A DNA stretch of 59,406 nt, from contig CALBVY010000006.1 in the NCBI GenBank assembly GCA_937969495.1, positions 1-59,406 of the forward strand, read 5' to 3'. Numbering within the stretch: position 1 is the first letter of the stretch; each line of letters begins with the position of its first letter. A program made the translations under genes and the position numbers. This DNA comes from an uncultured Verrucomicrobiales bacterium. Its GTDB lineage: Bacteria > Verrucomicrobiota > Verrucomicrobiia > Verrucomicrobiales > Akkermansiaceae. The notes below the pieces were generated by a model that did not search any database, was not told where the DNA came from, and saw only the letters and a program-made list of their open reading frames with translations. Of the stretch, positions 56,524 through 59,406 are shown in pieces.

Positions 56524-56572
56524 TTATTGTTTTAATCGAATATAATGAGTTTGATATTGATTAAAACAATAA
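56524..56572 (-). promoter_or_regulatory. 14-bp inverted repeat in the promoter of the desaturase-HTTM cluster
   Basis: TTATTGTTTTAATC (56524-56537) and GATTAAAACAATAA (56559-56572) are exact reverse complements with 21 bases between. The site starts 25 bases before the hydroxylase start, and AT-rich -10-like words lie inside it. It fits a dimeric repressor operator, though a foldback element is possible. Confidence 0.45.
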
Positions 56573-56644
56573 ATTGGATCTGAACTTTATTAAGCTACCA
56601 AACCTTTTGATCATCTTGGCCATAAGGCAGCCAAGACCGTTCCT

Positions 56645-57605
56645 TTGCATACGATGGCATCGGCAACCGCAAAAAAAGCGCCAAATAGCCTCTCCCTCCC
56701 AATCGATCAAAACGGCAACGCCACCCTAGTATGGGATGCAGAGAACCGCCTCAGTGCAGTCACCCGTGCCGATGCCACCGCATCAGCAAACAAATCGGCA
56801 ACACAGCAGCCACCTACTACATATACGATGGCTGGAATCCGATTGCAGAATACACTGGCACCACGCTCAATACGAGCTACACTGGGGTATGGATCTCAGT
56901 GGCAGCATGCAAGGAACAGGAGGCGTAGGAGGCCTCCTCGCCGTCACCGAGCACGGCACATCCAGCGCGGAGCACTTTTACCCGACCTACGATGGCAACG
57001 GCAACATCAGTGAATACCTAGATGCCACCAGCACAACCGTAGCCCACTACGAGTATGACACCTTTGGCAACACAACCGTAAGCACCGGCAGCAAAGTCGC
57101 AGACTTCGTCCACAGATTCAGCACGAAGCCCCTAGATGCCGAAACCGGCCTCTACTACTACGGATACAGATACTACGATCCGGTGACAGGCAGATGGCCA
57201 AGCAGAGATCCTCTCTTAGAAAAAGGGGGGATGAATATTTACGGGTTTGTCGGAAATCAGCCTATAAGTAGGTTTGATATGGATGGTCGAGTATGGATAG
57301 CGTGGCAAGATGCAGATTGTATGGCGAAATGTGGAGAGCAGTATTTAATTGATATGGCTGTGGTTGGAGCAACTTTAGTTGGAGGTATTATAGCAGGGGC
57401 AATTTTTCCTGCTGCCGCACCATTGATTGCAGCACTTACTGTTCGTGTTGTAGCAGCCTCCCTAAAATATATGATCTGTATGGGGCGTTGTATTATTAGG
57501 GAGTGGATTGGACCTGGCCCTCCTCAAGATGAACTTGCTTGTTGTGACTGTTATGACGGAACTGTGGCGTATTATAACGAACAAGAGCAATGTCCATGTA
57601 TTTAA
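56645..57605 (+). pseudogene. Truncated, frameshifted Rhs repeat protein with Cys-rich C-terminal tip
   Basis: The Rhs core is recognisable in three frames in turn: NGNATLVWDAENRLSAVTRA, then ATYYIYDGWNPIAEYTGTTL, then GLLAVTEHGTSSAEHFYP, YDGNGNISEYLD and the RHS core motif AETGLYYYGYRYYDPVTGRW with PSRDPL. Single-base shifts near 56775-56790 and 56880 split it, and the large N-terminal part is absent. After the core (FDMDGRVW) comes a tip of about 100 residues with hydrophobic helices and many Cys, ending CCDCYDG and CPCI. The core-tip join is intact in one frame from about 56736. It resembles orphan Rhs tips of polymorphic toxins; this tip is not a family I know. Confidence 0.82.
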
Positions 57606-57949
57606 ATATTATTTTTTCATTATGTGCTTTAGCAATTGCTTTAGCCTCATGTTTAGTGCGAAAACGATTTTTTGTTTCTTTAGATAAAGCGGATCGAAAA
57701 GTTCGACTTGTTTTGTTGTTTGGTTCTATATGGGTAATTTTGCTTTTTGTTTACATAATTAATTCTAGTGATCTCAGGTTTCTTCTTGTGGTAATTCCTC
57801 TGATTAATTTGATTCAGGTTGTTTTGGCTTTTGCTATTTTCCACAAAAAATTTATATTGTCTATTGATTCTAATTCTACTTTCTTATGTTGGATTTTATT
57901 ACCTATAATTGGTATACCTTTGCTAGTCTTAGGAGAGAAAAAATGTTAA
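57590..57949 (+). CDS. Small membrane protein, candidate Rhs-tip immunity protein
   Basis: A 119-residue protein with three or four hydrophobic segments (FSLCALAIALASCLV, VLLFGSIWVILLFVYII, FLLVVIPLINLIQVVLAFAI, WILLPIIGIPLLVL). Its start overlaps the end of the Rhs reading frame by 16 bases. Immunity genes usually sit exactly there, and a membrane immunity protein would suit a membrane-active hydrophobic tip. Function is inferred from position. Confidence 0.6.
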   Translation: MSMYLNIIFSLCALAIALASCLVRKRFFVSLDKADRKVRLVLLFGSIWVILLFVYIINSSDLRFLLVVIPLINLIQVVLAFAIFHKKFILSIDSNSTFLCWILLPIIGIPLLVLGEKKC

Positions 57950-58055
57950 CGGCTGATTTGTCATCGTACTGTAGTATTAAGGGACAGACTTTTTAGACTA
58001 TGGAGAAAAACCGATACTGTTGTTGTAAAAAAGACTAATTTTTCAAACTAATAAT

Positions 58056-58457
58056 ATGAAAATAATTCTAGCTATAATATTGATTCAAATACTAATTAGT
58101 ATGCAGTCTTTTGCTGATAATATAAATTCCCACTTATACCAAGTATGGCGTTTGAAAATGGATAAACTTGTTGAATCGAGAACTATTTCTAAAGATTTAG
58201 CTATAGGATTCACTAGTTGGGATTTGAAAGCTGTAGAGCGTTGGCCTGAATATCAAAAACTCTGTAATTCGAAAGATAATGAGTTGTCGGCTTTCTTATT
58301 TAAGAAAATCGAAGAGGGTGAATTGGGGGATCATTTCTTGGCTCATATTTATTGTTTTCGTGAAAATATAGATATTGAAAAGTTATTAGAAAAAGATTTT
58401 GATGGAAATATATATCATTTATCTGAAGCGTTATTGAAATTTAAAGGTGGCGAATGA
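58056..58457 (+). CDS. Small secreted hypothetical protein
   Basis: A 133-residue protein with a signal peptide (IILAIILIQILISMQSFA). The mature part is helical and charged (WRLKMDKLVESRTISKD; KIEEGELGDHFLAHIYCF). No known family. AT-rich, between two members of the TATTAAGGGAC repeat family, like a cassette. Confidence 0.6.
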   Translation: MKIILAIILIQILISMQSFADNINSHLYQVWRLKMDKLVESRTISKDLAIGFTSWDLKAVERWPEYQKLCNSKDNELSAFLFKKIEEGELGDHFLAHIYCFRENIDIEKLLEKDFDGNIYHLSEALLKFKGGE

Positions 58458-58605
58458 AGTGGTCTCGATATTAAATCGTATTAAAGAACATGCGTATTAA
58501 AAGCGTATTACACGTATTAAGGGGAAGACCTTTTTGCACGTATGGACGTAGCGAAAAGGCTTAATCCTGGGAAGAACTACATTGTCGGAGATGAAGGAAT
58601 AACTC

Positions 58606-59058
58606 ATGAATACTAAATTTAATTTTAGGATGAAGCTATTAAGTGTTGTTGTTTTTAGCGTTTGTGTTGTTGGTGATTGCTTTGCGACTCAAACTGTTCC
58701 ACCTCGTATTAGTTTAGGTGGTGACGTGCGAAACAAGATAGTTGGTTTTCATTCTTTTAAGAAAAATGAATCTTTGTTTAATTTTGTCAAACGGATCGGG
58801 GGCTTTAAAGTAAGGGTTTATACAGCTAGGGGTTTTTCACCTCGGGAGCGTTTAACATTATATTTATTCAGATCAACCGAAGCGGGGCAGAGGGTTAAAG
58901 TATTTCATATTGAATGTGATGCCCAAAGCGCTTCTAAGTTTATCTTAAAACCAGGGGATACGATTGAAGTGACTAAATTTAAAAGCCCAAGATATGAAGA
59001 ATGGGAGGAGTTCAAAAAACAACCTATAAATAACAGGATCGTTTTTTTTGAAAAATAA
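58606..59058 (+). CDS. Secreted protein with SLBB-like domain
   Basis: A 150-residue protein with a signal peptide (LLSVVVFSVCVVGDCFA). The body has the rhythm of a soluble-ligand-binding beta-grasp domain: GGDVRNKIVGFHSF, SLFNFVKRIGGF and then FILKPGDTIEVTKF, as in polysaccharide export proteins. It ends before the repeat-rich stretch. The domain call is by eye only. Confidence 0.5.
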   Translation: MNTKFNFRMKLLSVVVFSVCVVGDCFATQTVPPRISLGGDVRNKIVGFHSFKKNESLFNFVKRIGGFKVRVYTARGFSPRERLTLYLFRSTEAGQRVKVFHIECDAQSASKFILKPGDTIEVTKFKSPRYEEWEEFKKQPINNRIVFFEK

Positions 59059-59315
59059 CTTAACACGTATTAAGGGACTAACAGTATATTAAGGAATGTA
59101 TTAAGGGGCAGGCCTCGAGTATTAAGCAGTATTAGTATTAAGGGACAGCAACTGTCTTTTATGTATTATGTATTAAGGTATTATGTCAACGGTGTCCAAA
59201 AGTTCGGTTTAAAACTTGGCGTAGAGTGTGGCTAGGCGTTGCTGTGCGATGTGCCACGGAGCCGTGTATTAAGGGACAGCAACTGTCTTTTGAATAAAGT
59301 TTCATTTTTTATAGG
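59059..59315. repeat. Repeat-rich noncoding stretch beside the IS110 gene
   Basis: Four or five TATTAAGGG words lie in 260 bases. Two longer copies are identical: GTATTAAGGGACAGCAACTG, continuing TCTTTT, at 59135-59160 and 59266-59291. GACAG and CTGTC in each can form a small hairpin. No gene is seen. It directly follows the 3' end of the minus-strand transposase. Confidence 0.7.
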
Positions 59316-59406
59316 TTAGGCAGTTTTTGAATCTTGTAGGTGTCTCTTTATCAATGAGTTAAGGTGGCACAGGAGCTTCCTCATGACGGCGATGAGTGCT
59401 AGCTTC
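59316..59406 (-). CDS. IS110-family transposase, C-terminal end (cut by window)
   Basis: About 30 codons on the minus strand: KLALIAVMRKLLCHLNSLIK, then RHLQDSKTA and a stop. The VMRKLL..LN motif is the usual end of IS110 (Transposase_20/DEDD-Tnp) recombinases. The rest lies beyond the window. IS110 elements encode a bridge RNA in a flanking noncoding end, so the adjacent 59059-59315 segment deserves attention. Confidence 0.75.
   Translation of the reverse strand, partial: KLALIAVMRKLLCHLNSLIKRHLQDSKTA

Overview
The window looks like a chromosome segment of a verrucomicrobium, probably near Rubritalea/Verrucomicrobiae. Three secreted proteins end in PEP-CTERM sorting tags, one protein combines SHD1 and zincin domains, there is a full rod-shape operon and lpxB (Gram-negative envelope), and several small proteins look like lineage-specific verrucomicrobial families. 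No 16S rRNA or phylogenetic marker was searched, so the placement is inference from gene content. By eye the + strand is G-rich over most of the window whatever the gene direction, except at about 22.0-25.6 kb.

Layout. 0-8 kb: thiC with a TPP riboswitch and terminator, a second PBP2-type transpeptidase, an SGNH hydrolase, a DUF502 membrane protein and dusB. 8.1-12.1 kb: a tightly overlapping amino-sugar operon of a GlcN6P deaminase fused to a degenerate PIG-L domain, a ROK/ASKHA sugar kinase and an intact PIG-L deacetylase. 12.1-19.5 kb: small conserved proteins, two tandem PilT-type ATPases, queE, a Tat-exported TIM-barrel protein, a PduO-type cobalamin adenosyltransferase and a rhomboid. 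19.6-29.2 kb is accessory: an SHD1-zincin protein, PEP-CTERM proteins, an O-GlcNAc-transferase-like protein paired with a phosphodiesterase-like TPR protein, and a 2.77-kb island bounded by 19-bp direct repeats and holding two copies of an IS30-type fragment.

29.3-52.9 kb is mostly housekeeping: folD, an OmpA-like coiled-coil protein, tsaD, valS, the mreB-mreC-mreD-mrdA-rng-(small protein)-tilS-dtd operon, tyrS, tRNA-His, rnc, comF, trmD, lpxB, a metal-site-less M28-like protein, tRNA-Ala and rsfS. 53.0-56.5 kb is a four-gene minus-strand cluster: a fatty-acid hydroxylase/sterol desaturase, a small secreted protein, an HTTM membrane protein fused to a YiiX-like permuted-papain domain, and a DCC-family thiol oxidoreductase. 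A 14-bp inverted repeat sits just upstream. 56.6-59.4 kb is a decaying Rhs module with a Cys-rich hydrophobic C-terminal tip, a small membrane protein that could be its immunity partner, two small secreted proteins, a repeat-rich stretch, and the C-terminus of an IS110-family transposase cut by the window edge.

Most interesting leads: (1) the HTTM-papain fusion cluster; (2) the NagB-dead-PIG-L fusion beside an intact PIG-L; (3) the GT41 / degenerate-phosphatase-TPR pair next to a PEP-CTERM gene; (4) the direct-repeat-bounded island and the TATTAAGGGAC repeat family shared with the Rhs/IS110 region; (5) the orphan Rhs tip with its overlapping membrane protein. Three proteins (NagB fusion, phosphatase-TPR, M28-like) keep an enzyme fold but appear to have lost metal ligands. 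All family calls come from reading motifs; no database search was run.
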